Shown: positions 16,592 to 25,718, counted from the first letter of the stretch. The stretch is DNA of 38,506 nt from Pectinatus sp. (GCA_020025135.1 JAHHSQ010000012.1:1-38506), one strand, 5' to 3'. The notes: generated by a model from the letters alone, not told the origin. Program-made: numbers and translations.

Positions 16592-18196
16592 ATGAAAAAA
16601 AATTTTGAGGAAGAAATTAAACGACGCCGAACTTTTGCCATCATTTCTCACCCCGATGCTGGTAAAACAACGTTGACAGAAAAATTGCTCTTATATGGGG
16701 GAGCTATTCACCTCGCTGGCTCTATTAAATCGCGTAAAACACAGCGCCATGCAGTTTCTGACTGGATGGAAATCGAAAAACAGCGTGGTATTTCTGTAAC
16801 ATCTAGCGTTTTGCAATTTGATTATAATGGCTGTCGTATCAATATTTTGGATACACCAGGTCACCAAGATTTTAGTGAAGATACGTATCGAACTTTGATG
16901 GCCGTAGATAGTGCAGTCATGGTTATAGATGCTGCTAAGGGGATAGAAGCACAGACGAAAAAGTTATTCGCTGTCTGTAAAGAGCGCAATATTCCGATAT
17001 TTACTTTTGTCAATAAGTTGGACCGTTATGGAAAAGCACCGCTTGATTTGATGGAAGAAATAGAAACTGTTCTCGGTATCAGAGCCTACCCAATGACATG
17101 GCCGGTAGGCGTAGATGGACAATATCGTGGTGTTTATAACCGCTTGGAAAAGACTATTGAGCTTTTTGCTCAGGATAATACGCATGGACAAAAGGAAAGA
17201 GAATCGCAGAAATATCCTTTTCCTAGTGACGAGGCAGCTGCGGTATTGTCAGAAGAAGATTATAGCAATTTAGAGTTTGATATTGACCTTCTTGATACTG
17301 CTGGCGAAAAGTGGCAACCAGAAAAAGTAGCTCAAGGAAAGTTGACACCGATGTTTTTTGGTAGTGCTATGACCAATTTTGGTGTGCAAAACTTCTTAGA
17401 AGAATATTTGCGTTTGGCGCCTCCTCCTCAACCGCATATGTCGGATAAAGGCATTATTGCGGCCGATAATCCGGAATTTTCCGCCTTTGTTTTTAAAATT
17501 CAGGCAAATATGAATCCAGCGCATCATGACCGTTTGGCTTTTATTAGAATTTGTTCGGGTAAGTTTACGCGCAATATGCCAGTTTATCATGTGCAACGCG
17601 ATAAAGAGATTAAATTATCCCAACCCCAACAGTTTTTGGCCCAAGATAGACAAATCATTGATGAAGCTTATCCAGGTGATATTGTCGGCTTATTTGATAC
17701 TGGAACATTTAGCATCGGCGATACTATTTGTGAGGGGAAGGAACATTTTAAATTTGCTGATTTCCCTATTTTCCCACCGGAAAAATTTGCCCGTGTTAGT
17801 GCCAAAAACACGATGAAGCGCAAGCAATTTATGAAGGGGATTGCTCAGCTTACTCAAGAGGGTGCTGTGCAACTATTTGAACAGGCCGGCCTGTCTACGG
17901 AAAGTTACATTGTAGGGACAGTTGGAAAATTGCAATTTGACGTCTTAGAATATCGTTTAAAGAAGGAGTATAACGTCGATATTGATATCGTTATGCAACC
18001 ATATGAAGTAGCTCGCTGGTTGAGCTATAAAGATGGTTCACCGGTTACTCCAGAAAGCTTAAAGGGCGCAGAACGAGGTATGTTTGTCTATGATATCGTT
18101 AAACGTCCGGTCCTTTTGCTAAACAATGAGTGGGCTTTAGGGTGGATTCTTAATAATAATCCGAATTTGATTTTACATGAAACTCCGAAAGAATAA
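16592..18196 (+). CDS. prfC: Peptide chain release factor 3
   Basis: RF3 is a GTPase that recycles release factors RF1 and RF2 from the ribosome. The protein has 534 residues. G1 is SHPDAGKTTLTEKLL. Switch and G3 motifs read EIEKQRGISVTSSV and DTPGHQDFSEDTYR, and G4 is NKLDR. The RF3-specific block SGKFTRNMPVYHVQRDKE lies in domain II. The C-terminus (GWILNNNPNLILHETPKE) is full length. AAAGGAAAAT precedes the ATG. A strong terminator follows, so this is the last gene of the plus-strand block begun at recF. Confidence 0.96.
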   Translation: MKKNFEEEIKRRRTFAIISHPDAGKTTLTEKLLLYGGAIHLAGSIKSRKTQRHAVSDWMEIEKQRGISVTSSVLQFDYNGCRINILDTPGHQDFSEDTYRTLMAVDSAVMVIDAAKGIEAQTKKLFAVCKERNIPIFTFVNKLDRYGKAPLDLMEEIETVLGIRAYPMTWPVGVDGQYRGVYNRLEKTIELFAQDNTHGQKERESQKYPFPSDEAAAVLSEEDYSNLEFDIDLLDTAGEKWQPEKVAQGKLTPMFFGSAMTNFGVQNFLEEYLRLAPPPQPHMSDKGIIAADNPEFSAFVFKIQANMNPAHHDRLAFIRICSGKFTRNMPVYHVQRDKEIKLSQPQQFLAQDRQIIDEAYPGDIVGLFDTGTFSIGDTICEGKEHFKFADFPIFPPEKFARVSAKNTMKRKQFMKGIAQLTQEGAVQLFEQAGLSTESYIVGTVGKLQFDVLEYRLKKEYNVDIDIVMQPYEVARWLSYKDGSPVTPESLKGAERGMFVYDIVKRPVLLLNNEWALGWILNNNPNLILHETPKE

Positions 18197-18231
18197 AAAA
18201 AACCTGCAACTTTACGTTGCAGGTTTTTTAA
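18195..18231. terminator. Bidirectional terminator between prfC and the AGCS transporter
   Basis: AACCTGCAAC (18201-18210) pairs exactly with GTTGCAGGTT (18216-18225) around TTTAC. A-tract on the left and T-tract on the right allow termination in both directions, which suits the convergent genes prfC and the transporter. Confidence 0.92.
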
Positions 18232-18232
18232 T

Positions 18233-19660
18233 TTATTTTTCGATTTTTACCCCATCATTCCAATAGAAAATACCATCTTGTTTGGGGAGCACGTGGGCAT
18301 GGAAAACTGGCTCTTTGATGCCAGCTTTTTTTTGCCTAGCATAATCCTCTAAGGCAATACAAGCTGGTTTTACTAAAAGGAGAATAGCCACAATATTGGT
18401 GATAGCCATGAAAGCCATAAATAAATCGGCCAAATTCCAAACGAGATTTAGTTCTGCGATAGAGCCGAAAAATACCATAACAGCTACTAAAAAGCGGAAG
18501 ATATTAAGATAGAGCGGATTGGGCGTGAGATGTTTGATGTTGATTTCGCCATAATAATAATTGCCGATAATGGAAGTAAAGGCAAATAGAAAAATGATAA
18601 ATGCGACACCGCTATAAGCGTAATTGCCAAAGTACATCGCTAAATCAGTTTGTACTAAGCGAATACCAGTTTCCCCCAATTTGGTATAATCTCCAGAGAG
18701 GAGTACGATGAAGGCAGAAGAAGAGCAGATAAACAATGTATCGACAAAGACACCTAGTGCTTGAATGAGACCCTGTTTAACTGGGTGGCTGGTGTCAGCA
18801 GTAGCAGCTGCATTTGGTACAGAACCCATGCCGGCTTCATTGGAGAAGAGTCCTCTCTTGATACCGGTCATTACGGCAATCCCCATACCGCCGCCGATAG
18901 CAGCATTGAGGCCAAAGGCACTTTTGACGATAGTCATTAAAACCAAAGGTAATTTATTGATATTGTAAATGGTCACTCCAATGGCTACTAGAATGTAGAT
19001 ACCAGCCATGATGGGAACCATATATTCAGTTACTCGAGCAATGCGAGAGAGTCCGCCAAAGACGACCAAGGCAGATAGCAAGCTAATCACTATGCCGACG
19101 ATAGTTCTATCAGCACCAAATCCAGCTTGCAAAGATAAGGCGATAGTATTAGCTTGGACTGAATTAAAAATAAGACCGTATGTAACACTGATTAAAATGG
19201 CAAAGAAGACGGACATAAAGGGAGAATGCAAGGCATTTTTTATGTAATAAGCAGGGCCACCTAAGAAAATTCCCTTTTCTGATTTATGCGGCACTTTATA
19301 AATTTGTGCTAATGTACTTTCTACAAAGCCAGTTGCGGAACCAAGAATGGCAATAATCCACATCCAAAAAATAGCGCCTGGTCCACCAGTGACGACGGCG
19401 ATGGCGATACCAGCGATATTACCTACTCCGACACGAGAAGCTGTACTGACGCAAAAAGCTTGGAAAGAAGAAATTCGCTTGCCTTCCATTTTTGTTCCAG
19501 CTGTATCTGTAAGTAAACGAAACATTTCTTTTAAAAAGCGAATTTGCACGAATTTAGTTTTAAAAGTAAAAAAAAGGCCAGAGCCAATCAATAAAACAAT
19601 GAGGACATAACTCCATAAAACATTATTCACCTGAGATATACATTTGCTCAGGACATCCAT
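18233..19660 (-). CDS. AGCS family sodium:alanine (amino acid) symporter
   Basis: The protein has 475 residues and about ten to eleven hydrophobic segments. The N-terminal half has SGLFFTFKTKFVQIRF and ISSFQAFCVSTASRVGVGNI, which are hallmarks of AGCS transporters. The motif GIKRGLFSNEAGMGSVPNAA lies near 267-286. The C-terminal tail is short and charged. AGCS members import alanine or glycine with sodium. The exact substrate cannot be told from the sequence. A terminator follows the stop. The start ATG has AAAGGATGG upstream. Confidence 0.92.
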   Translation of the reverse strand: MDVLSKCISQVNNVLWSYVLIVLLIGSGLFFTFKTKFVQIRFLKEMFRLLTDTAGTKMEGKRISSFQAFCVSTASRVGVGNIAGIAIAVVTGGPGAIFWMWIIAILGSATGFVESTLAQIYKVPHKSEKGIFLGGPAYYIKNALHSPFMSVFFAILISVTYGLIFNSVQANTIALSLQAGFGADRTIVGIVISLLSALVVFGGLSRIARVTEYMVPIMAGIYILVAIGVTIYNINKLPLVLMTIVKSAFGLNAAIGGGMGIAVMTGIKRGLFSNEAGMGSVPNAAATADTSHPVKQGLIQALGVFVDTLFICSSSAFIVLLSGDYTKLGETGIRLVQTDLAMYFGNYAYSGVAFIIFLFAFTSIIGNYYYGEINIKHLTPNPLYLNIFRFLVAVMVFFGSIAELNLVWNLADLFMAFMAITNIVAILLLVKPACIALEDYARQKKAGIKEPVFHAHVLPKQDGIFYWNDGVKIEK

Positions 19661-19783
19661 GATGACACACCATCCTTTAAAATAAAAAAATAATTAATGA
19701 AAGATATTTTCTATAATAATACAAAAATACATTTAAATGCAATACTTTATAAACAAAAATGTATTATTGTAAACTGAATTATG

Positions 19784-21124
19784 CTACATATTGAGGTGGG
19801 TATTTTGCAAGTATTTTTTTGCTAAGATATTAGGAATAGCTGCCCCCACGGCGATGCCGAGTGTGGTTAAAATGGCGATTACTCCCCAGTGAAAGATATT
19901 CATAAAGGAGACAATATTGAGTTTGCCAATATTGATGATTCCGAACATGAGGCGGTACATTAAGACGCCAGGTATCATAGGAATGACAGAGGGAATTGTA
20001 ATGACGTACATAGGTGTTTGTACATAATTTAGAATGCAACTGGCATAAATACTGACAGCTACGGCGCCAATAAATGAACCTAAGGGGAGACCCATATTCA
20101 TGTCAAAATTAATAAAATTGCGCGTGCAAACAGAAATGATACCGCCAATAGCGATAAAGACGAGCAGTCTCTTAGGGACATTAAAGATGGTAGAAAAGCC
20201 CATGGCTGCAATAGCTGCGGCGATAGAAAAAGTGATGTAGGAGGAAAAAAATTCATACTCTGGCTTCATATTTATCAGTGAAAAATTTTGCACATTGCAA
20301 AGTTTGATGGCGAAAAAAATGCCAAAGGACATACTGCCGACCACTAAAATCGTATTTATTCCACGGGTGGTACCAGAAATGATATAGCTATCTAAAAGGT
20401 CTTCGATACAATTTATGAGCGGAACACCAGGAATGACAAAGAGGGCGCAAGCGAGCATTTGATGGAGCGGTGTGCTTGAGCCTGGCATGAAAGAAGTGAT
20501 AAAGGCCAAAACCGTAGAAATAAATGAAGCTATAGCCACTGAAGCATAGGGATTTATATCAAAACGAGTGCAAAGGGATTTGCTGTAAAAGCCGACGGCT
20601 GCACAGAAGGAGGTGTAGAAAAAAGACATCCAGTCGCAGCCAAATAATTTACAGAAAGCACCACAAGCAAAACCAGCACAAATAGTGGTGGCAAGAGGAG
20701 AATAATTCCTTTTGAGTGCGAGTAATTTTTTTAATTCGCTTTGATACTGTTTTAGAGTATAATTATCAGCAGTAGCTTGCCAGGTCATACGACTGATGGC
20801 CGAAACCATGGTCATATTGATGCCGTGGTGGAGGCATTTTTGAAATTTTGTGATGGAATGATTGCCACTATTGATATTTAACATAATAGTGGTATAGGTA
20901 ATGTGGATATGGACATCTTCTTTTTTTAATCCCATACACATTGCCGCCCGTTTCATAACGGAAGTAATTCGCCTAGTATCTGCTCCTGATTCCATGAGAA
21001 TTTTCCCTGTTTCTAGAATGAGTGACATTTTTTTCCCAATGTTAGAATCAGTTTCGCAAAATTCCAAAAAGCGTTTATTGTAACGCTGTTGCTCTTCATG
21101 TGATATATTGTTATGCATAAACAC
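19784..21124 (-). CDS. ThrE-like threonine/serine exporter family protein
   Basis: The protein has 446 residues. The N-terminal domain (about 30-260) has the ThrE pattern: LETGKILMESGADTRRITSV, a basic region and several membrane helices, including FVIPGVPLINCIEDLLDSYI. The C-terminal part (about 280-440) is a second membrane domain with IPSVIPMIPGVLMYR. This is the fused two-domain form (DUF1212 plus DUF3815), which occurs as two genes in some Firmicutes. ThrE of Corynebacterium exports threonine and serine; the substrate here is inferred. The gene runs away from mutM, with a shared divergent promoter region of about 100 bases. Confidence 0.85.
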   Translation of the reverse strand: MFMHNNISHEEQQRYNKRFLEFCETDSNIGKKMSLILETGKILMESGADTRRITSVMKRAAMCMGLKKEDVHIHITYTTIMLNINSGNHSITKFQKCLHHGINMTMVSAISRMTWQATADNYTLKQYQSELKKLLALKRNYSPLATTICAGFACGAFCKLFGCDWMSFFYTSFCAAVGFYSKSLCTRFDINPYASVAIASFISTVLAFITSFMPGSSTPLHQMLACALFVIPGVPLINCIEDLLDSYIISGTTRGINTILVVGSMSFGIFFAIKLCNVQNFSLINMKPEYEFFSSYITFSIAAAIAAMGFSTIFNVPKRLLVFIAIGGIISVCTRNFINFDMNMGLPLGSFIGAVAVSIYASCILNYVQTPMYVITIPSVIPMIPGVLMYRLMFGIINIGKLNIVSFMNIFHWGVIAILTTLGIAVGAAIPNILAKKYLQNTHLNM

Positions 21125-21166
21125 ACCTCAATAACGCTAAAATAATAGCATACCCAGAAATATTAT

Positions 21167-21195
21167 TATACAATATAAATAACAAATTGTATAAT
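21167..21195 (+). promoter_or_regulatory. Promoter of mutM operon
   Basis: TATACA (21167-21172) and TATAAT (21190-21195) are 17 bases apart. An AAGGAGGG ribosome site follows before the mutM ATG. Confidence 0.6.
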
Positions 21196-21224
21196 AAAGA
21201 TAGCTTTTTTAAGGAGGGATAATC

Positions 21225-22052
21225 ATGCCAGAAATGCCAGAAGTGGAGACGATTAGACGGACATTAGACCCTTTTTTGGTAGGAAAACGCATTATTGACG
21301 TGCGAATTTTCTTGGAAAGATTGATAAAATATCCGAGTGTCATAGAATATAAAAAACGTGTTCAAGGGCAGAAAATTACAGCTGTGAAAAGGCGAGGCAA
21401 ATATCTCATATTAGTACTGGAAAATGGTGTACAGGCTATTTTTCATTTACGCATGACTGGACAGTTGCGGTATTTGCCAGTAAATACTGAAGCTAAATAT
21501 GAGAAAATAGTTTTTTCTTTAGACGATGGAAATAAATTATCTTTTGCCGATATGCGTACTTTTGGCACTTTATATGCCATTTATCCAGAAGAAATAGACA
21601 AAATAAGTGGTTTGCACGAATTAGGGCCGGAGCCACTTAGCCCTGAATTCACTGGTGAGTATTTATATCAACTGTCTCAGAGAAAACACGGTCAAATAAA
21701 GCCTTTTTTATTAAATCAAAAATATGTAGCTGGTTTGGGCAATATTTATGTAGATGAAGCGCTCTTTTTAGCGCATATTCAACCGACCAGCAATGTTAAA
21801 AATATGACTTTGGCACAAGCTGAAGATTTAAAGGAAGCCATTAACAAAGTTATTGCAGCTGGAATAAAGGATGGTGGTACCACTTTTAGTGATTATGTTA
21901 ATGGTTTAGGCGAAAAAGGAGCTCATCAGAAGCATTTGTGGGTTTATGGTCGCGGCAAGGAAAAATGTCGTCGTTGTCAGTCCATTCTGGTGAAAACAAA
22001 AGTAGGTGGGCGCGGAACAACGTATTGTCCACATTGCCAAAAATTATTGTGA
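21225..22052 (+). CDS. mutM: Formamidopyrimidine-DNA glycosylase
   Basis: MutM (Fpg) removes 8-oxoguanine and cuts the abasic strand. The protein has 275 residues. It starts with PEMPEVETIRRTL, in which the proline after the initiator Met is the catalytic nucleophile and the following Glu is also catalytic. RMTGQLRYLP carries the strand-inserted region. The helix-two-turn-helix is near NQKYVAGLGNIYVDEALF. The C-terminal zinc finger has CRRC and CPHC. A strong AAGGAGGG precedes the ATG. coaE and the lytic transglycosylase follow, and all three are probably one transcript. Confidence 0.97.
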   Translation: MPEMPEVETIRRTLDPFLVGKRIIDVRIFLERLIKYPSVIEYKKRVQGQKITAVKRRGKYLILVLENGVQAIFHLRMTGQLRYLPVNTEAKYEKIVFSLDDGNKLSFADMRTFGTLYAIYPEEIDKISGLHELGPEPLSPEFTGEYLYQLSQRKHGQIKPFLLNQKYVAGLGNIYVDEALFLAHIQPTSNVKNMTLAQAEDLKEAINKVIAAGIKDGGTTFSDYVNGLGEKGAHQKHLWVYGRGKEKCRRCQSILVKTKVGGRGTTYCPHCQKLL

Positions 22053-22153
22053 TGGGAATTTGTTTGTTTTGAAAAATTTTTATTTGTGCCTTTATCACTT
22101 ATAGGCAGTAAAGTAAAGGTATACAAGTCATTCTGTAAGAAAGGTCAGAATAA

Positions 22154-23165
22154 ATGTTTTATAAACAAGAAGAAATAAATATCATTGGCTTGACCGGAGG
22201 AATTGCCTCTGGTAAAAGCACCGTTAGCACGATTTTAGTCGAATTAGGAGCAAAAGTCATTGATGCCGATGCTCTTGTGCGTGAATTTTCAGAACCATAT
22301 TGCCCATTATGGAATTTTTATTAATTTGTTTTAGCAAAATAGTAAACGCATAGGGAAACTTGTGTGAAAAAAGAAATTGAATTGCTGGGATACCGTAAAG
22401 TCGATTGTACTACAGCATAATTTTGAAAGATAAATCAGTGCGAATGTGGCGAAAGCAAAAACAAACAAGCGAATGATGTATGGTTAAAACCTAAACATTA
22501 GAAAATCGGCAATCAGCAGCCAAGGTCCTAAAAAGGCAAGGTTCAACGACTATTCCCTTAGGGGAAGTAGGCATAAGAGTGCCGAAGCGGTTTCGCCCTA
22601 ACAGAAAAGGCTGAGGGAGAAGAGATAGTCTATGCTCACAAGAAATTGCGAGACGTTCAAGGAAGAACGGCACGGAGTCGAGTCTGTGTAAACGAGAGGA
22701 AAATATCAAAAACAGGTTCAAAATTTGGGCAATGTGATTTTAAATAAAGATGGTAGTTTAGATAAAAAACGCTTGGCACAGTGGGTGTTAAACGACAAAA
22801 GTGCGCCAAGCCTTTTGCGAGAGTACTTGCATCCGCTCCTTTTAAAGGAAATCAAGCGAAGAATTGATTTTTGGCAGGCACAGGGAATAAAACAGGTTAT
22901 TTTAGATGTACCACTACTTTTGGAAAGTGGTTGGCAGAAATATTGTCACGTTATTTGGTTGGTTACAGCCAGTGTAGATAAGCAAAAAGCGCGCATGAAA
23001 GCGCGCAATCATTACACAGAAAAAGAGATGGAAGAGCGCCTGCACGCCCAATGGCCTTTGGCAAAGAAAATCCCCTATGCTGATGTGCTTATCGATAATA
23101 ATGGCTCGTTGTTTGCTTTGCGTGGGCAAGTAGAAAAACTTTGGCGAGAAGTTAAAAATAAGTAA
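22154..23165 (+). CDS. coaE: Dephospho-CoA kinase, split by a group I intron
   Basis: CoaE phosphorylates dephospho-CoA in the last step of CoA synthesis. Exon 1 is 22154-22321: the P-loop GLTGGIASGKST, then KVIDADALVREF. Exon 2 is 22716-23165: GNVILNKDGSLDKKRLAQWV, the lid region, and the C-terminal VLIDNNGS. Joining the exons gives 205 residues. The spacing between EP and the ILNKDG motif across the join matches intact family members. The joined codons read N-F-Y-V-Q. Without removal the frame stops immediately at TAA (22322-22324). AAAGG precedes the ATG. Splicing to make CoA, an essential cofactor, is inference from this fit. Confidence 0.9.
22322..22715 (+). ncRNA. Group I intron in coaE (no ORF)
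   Basis: 394 bases. Conserved core elements are P (AATTGCTGGGA, 22380-22390), Q (AATCAGCAGCCAAG, 22511-22524), R (GTTCAACGACTA, 22541-22552) and S (AGATAGTCT, 22623-22631). GACTA of R pairs with TAGTC of S to form P7. A hairpin right after R suggests a P7.1-type insertion as in IA introns. P2 is an 8-bp stem, 22347-22354 with 22359-22366, capped by GAAA. The upstream exon ends TTTTTAT and the intron ends CAG, so the last base is G. P1 is the weakest part: GCAAAA (about 22333) pairs with the exon end except for one A/C mismatch. No homing endonuclease or reverse transcriptase is encoded. Confidence 0.88.
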
Positions 23166-23179
23166 GGTAATAAAGATAG

Positions 23180-24276
23180 ATGAAGAAAAGATATTCGGCA
23201 AATGATTGTTATTTGTATGCAGCGACAGGTTTTTTTGTTTTTATTGAAACCACAGCAGGACAATTTTTGTCCCTGTGAAATAGTAAGCATATTGGGAAAC
23301 TAGTGTGTAGCCATAATTACAAGCTGATTATGCAACAGAGAAACTGAATTGCTGGAAAGCCGTAAAGTCAGCCAAACTATAATGCTGGTTTGAAAAATAA
23401 GCCAGTATGAAAGTGGTGAAAACAGAAAAAATTGGTTGAATGGCATAAGGTCAAATCCTAAGTGTTAGAATGAAAAATCGGCAATCAGCAGCTAAACTCC
23501 GCATAGGAGAAAGTTCAACGACTATTCCTCGTGAGGGAAGTAGGTATAAGCGTACCGAAGTGGTTTTACCCTAACAGTGTAGTAGGCTGAGGGACAAGAT
23601 ATAGTCTGTACTCAAGGGAAACTTTGAGAAGTTTATTAAGAAACTGCATAGATAGTGGCATATCTATGTGAACAAAAATTTTTTTGCCACAAATTTGTTG
23701 GAGGTAAAAAAAGAGAAATATAGGTTATTTCTCAGTGTGGTTTTTTGGGGTATATATGAAGGGATGAAAAACGGCCTTGTTGACCGTTTTGAAAAAACTT
23801 ATTTTTATCCCTATCCGTATCAGAATGAAATTGTATATTATTCAGATAAATATGGTGTTAATCCTTCTTTAGCGGCGGGTGTTATTTTGGCGGAAAGTAA
23901 ATTTCTGCCAAAGGCACAATCTGAGCGTGGGGCTATTGGTTTGATGCAAATTATGCCTGAAACAGGAGCCTGGATTGCTGGTAAATTGCATGATAGAGAT
24001 TATACTGTGGCCAAATTGTATCAACCAAAGACCAATATTCGCTATGGAATATGGTATTTAGCATTTTTATTGCGAGAATTTCATAATAATGAAGTGTTAG
24101 CTGTGGCTGCCTATAATGCTGGTCATGGTCAAATTTTACACTGGCAGGAAGAGTATCATTGGGGTGATGATTTCGCCGATTATCAGGCCATTCCTTTTCG
24201 GGAGACTAGACATTATGTCGAAAAAGTCTTGCACAATGAAAAAGAATATCGCCGGCTATATGGTACAAAACCGTGA
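23180..24276 (+). CDS. Membrane-anchored lytic transglycosylase, split by a group I intron
   Basis: Exon 1 is proposed as 23180-23244 and exon 2 as 23724-24276. Joined, they give 205 residues. Residues 18-33 form one hydrophobic membrane segment that is completed only by the join (FFVF plus MLFLSVVFWG). A lytic transglycosylase domain follows, with catalytic Glu in VILAESKF, GLMQIMPET, and AAYNAGHG near the C-terminus. Such enzymes cleave peptidoglycan between MurNAc and GlcNAc. The short membrane-anchored form after coaE is common in Firmicutes. An ATG in the unspliced downstream ORF would lack part of the anchor. The exact 5' splice position is less secure than for coaE, because exon 1 is short and unconserved. 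Confidence 0.8.
23245..23723 (+). ncRNA. Group I intron in the lytic transglycosylase gene (no ORF)
   Basis: 479 bases. Core elements: P (AATTGCTGG, 23347-23355), Q (AATCAGCAGCTAA, 23483-23495), R (GTTCAACGACTA, 23513-23524), S (AGATATAGTCT, 23597-23607). P2 is 23288-23295 with 23300-23307, capped by GAAA. The exon end TTTTAT pairs with GTGAAA (23275-23280), giving a U-G pair at the splice site. A large P1-loop hairpin is GGACAA/TTGTCC (23258-23272). Near the 3' end are a CATAGATA/TATCTATG stem and a 10-bp stem TTTTTTTGCC/GGTAAAAAAA. The intron ends ATATAG, so the last base is G. I derived the 3' end from frame and from these hairpins. Confidence 0.85.
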
Positions 24277-24291
24277 AGAGGTGCTTTGGAA

Positions 24292-24320
24292 TTGACAGCG
24301 TAGATTTTTTCTGCTATAAT
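24292..24320 (+). promoter_or_regulatory. Sigma-70-type promoter of the uracil permease gene
   Basis: A perfect TTGACA (24292-24297) and a perfect TATAAT (24315-24320) are separated by 17 bases. It lies 16 bases after the lytic transglycosylase stop and drives the PyrR-type leader. Confidence 0.9.
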
Positions 24321-24337
24321 ACTCGAAAAAAATATTG

Positions 24338-24371
24338 TCCCTTTAAAAAAATCCAGCGAGGTTAAAAGGGA
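24338..24371 (+). promoter_or_regulatory. PyrR-binding anti-antiterminator hairpin
   Basis: TCCCTTT (24338-24344) pairs with AAAGGGA (24365-24371). The loop side carries ATCCAGCGAGGTT, which fits the PyrR-binding consensus (ATCCAGNGAGGNT). With the terminator downstream it forms a pyrimidine attenuator: PyrR with UMP bound favours termination. Confidence 0.88.
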
Positions 24372-24395
24372 AGTGGTGATTGTTACTGCACTATG

Positions 24396-24428
24396 GCTTT
24401 CTTGCGTTCTCGCGAGAAAGCTTTTTTG
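24396..24428 (+). terminator. Attenuator terminator of the uracil permease leader
   Basis: GCTTTCTTGCG (24396-24406) pairs with CGCGAGAAAGC (24411-24421), followed by six T. It lies between the PyrR hairpin and the ribosome site, the expected place for a pyr attenuator. Confidence 0.9.
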
Positions 24429-24452
24429 TTAAAGCGGACAAAAGGAGGAACT

Positions 24453-25718
24453 ATGAAGAAGTTTTACGATGTTGAAGAAAAAGTCCCATTTTTTCAAGCT
24501 ATTCCCCTGAGTTTACAACACCTGTTTGCCATGTTTGGTTCAACGGTATTGGTTCCGTTCTTATTGCATGTCAATCCAGCGACAGCACTCTTTATGAATG
24601 GCATTGGTACTTTGCTGTATTTGGTGATATGTAAAGGACGTCTGCCAGCTTATTTGGGGTCTAGTTTTGCCTTTATTTCTCCAGTTTTGGCCGTTTTAGC
24701 AACACCAGGTCTTGACTATGGCGATGCGCAGGGCGGTTTTATCGCTTTTGGTTGTTGTTTCATCTTGCTCTCTTTCATTATCGGTAAAGTGGGAACTAAA
24801 TGGATTGATTTTCTCTTACCGCCAGCAGCGATGGGCTCTGTAGTAGCAGTCATCGGTTTGGAATTAGCTCCACTGGCGTTGAAAATGTCTGGATTTATTC
24901 CAGATTCAAGTTCCCATATATCGCCTCATTTAGCGATGTTTGTGTCCATGTTTACGCTGGTTGTAACAATCTTAGCTTCTATATTAGGACGTGGCTTTAT
25001 CGGTATTATACCAGTCCTTATCGGCGTTGTTTCTGGTTATATTTTATCCTTCTGTTTGGGCATTGTTGACTATTCTATCATTGCGAATGCACCTTGGTTT
25101 CAAATTCCCACATTCTATAAACCGGAGTTTAATATCAGCGCGATTATGATGATAGTTCCAGCGGTGTTTGTAGTCTTTGCCGAACATATCGGACATTTGC
25201 TTGTGACAGGTAGCATCGTGCACCGTGATTTGATAAAAGACCCTGGATTACATCGCTCACTCTTTGCCGATGGTTTGTCCAATATTATTTCTGGTTTCGT
25301 CGGCTCTACACCCAACACTACTTATGGTGAAAATATGGGGGTTATGGCGATAACGCGCGTGTACAGTGTCTGGGTAATTGGTGGCGCGGCAATTTTTGCG
25401 ATTCTCTTCTCCTTTATTGGCAAGGTAGCAGCGGTGATTCACGCTATTCCCGTACCAGTCATGGGGGGAGTCAGCATTCTGCTCTTTGGTATTATCGCCT
25501 GCTCCGGTATACGCATTTTAGTAGAAAAGAAAGTAGATTATTCTAAATCTAGCAATATGATTCTAACGGCAGTGACGATGATTAGCGGTTTAAGCGGTGC
25601 AGTTTTGACCTTCGGACCAGTAGAATTGCGCGGTATGGGTTTAGCCACTGTGGTGGCAATTATTGTCAGCTTGTTCTTTGGCATCTTCCGAAAATTGCAT
25701 ATCGATAATCAAAATTGA
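24453..25718 (+). CDS. Uracil permease (nucleobase:cation symporter 2 family)
   Basis: The protein has 421 residues with about 12-14 hydrophobic segments. It starts MKKFYDVEEKVPFFQAIPLS, with QHLFAMFGSTVLVPFLL after it, a UraA/PyrP hallmark. FAEHIGHLLVTGSI carries the conserved substrate-site Glu, and GSTPNTTYGENMGVMAIT is another family block. It imports uracil by proton symport. I chose the ATG at 24453 because AAAGGAGG lies at 24441-24448; an upstream ATG inside the terminator stem is not a real start. The PyrR leader supports a pyrimidine substrate. Confidence 0.95.
   Translation: MKKFYDVEEKVPFFQAIPLSLQHLFAMFGSTVLVPFLLHVNPATALFMNGIGTLLYLVICKGRLPAYLGSSFAFISPVLAVLATPGLDYGDAQGGFIAFGCCFILLSFIIGKVGTKWIDFLLPPAAMGSVVAVIGLELAPLALKMSGFIPDSSSHISPHLAMFVSMFTLVVTILASILGRGFIGIIPVLIGVVSGYILSFCLGIVDYSIIANAPWFQIPTFYKPEFNISAIMMIVPAVFVVFAEHIGHLLVTGSIVHRDLIKDPGLHRSLFADGLSNIISGFVGSTPNTTYGENMGVMAITRVYSVWVIGGAAIFAILFSFIGKVAAVIHAIPVPVMGGVSILLFGIIACSGIRILVEKKVDYSKSSNMILTAVTMISGLSGAVLTFGPVELRGMGLATVVAIIVSLFFGIFRKLHIDNQN

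Noticed and set aside
22322..22329. Alternative 5' splice site after AATTTGT in the coaE intron
   Set aside because: TTTGT pairs perfectly with GCAAA nearby and would make a neat P1, but splicing there would leave the TAA at 22322-22324 in the message and break the family spacing.
22491..22721. Minus-strand frame of 76 codons inside the coaE intron as a homing endonuclease
   Set aside because: It has no LAGLIDADG, GIY-YIG or HNH motif and runs antisense through the conserved core.
22154..23165. coaE, the transglycosylase and ptsI as frameshifted or insertion-killed pseudogenes
   Set aside because: Each interruption has a full group I core, and exact removal restores frame, family length and seam residues. 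Random decay would not do this three times.
24393..24452. Upstream ATG as the start of the uracil permease
   Set aside because: It lies in the attenuator terminator stem; the AAAGGAGG site points to 24453.
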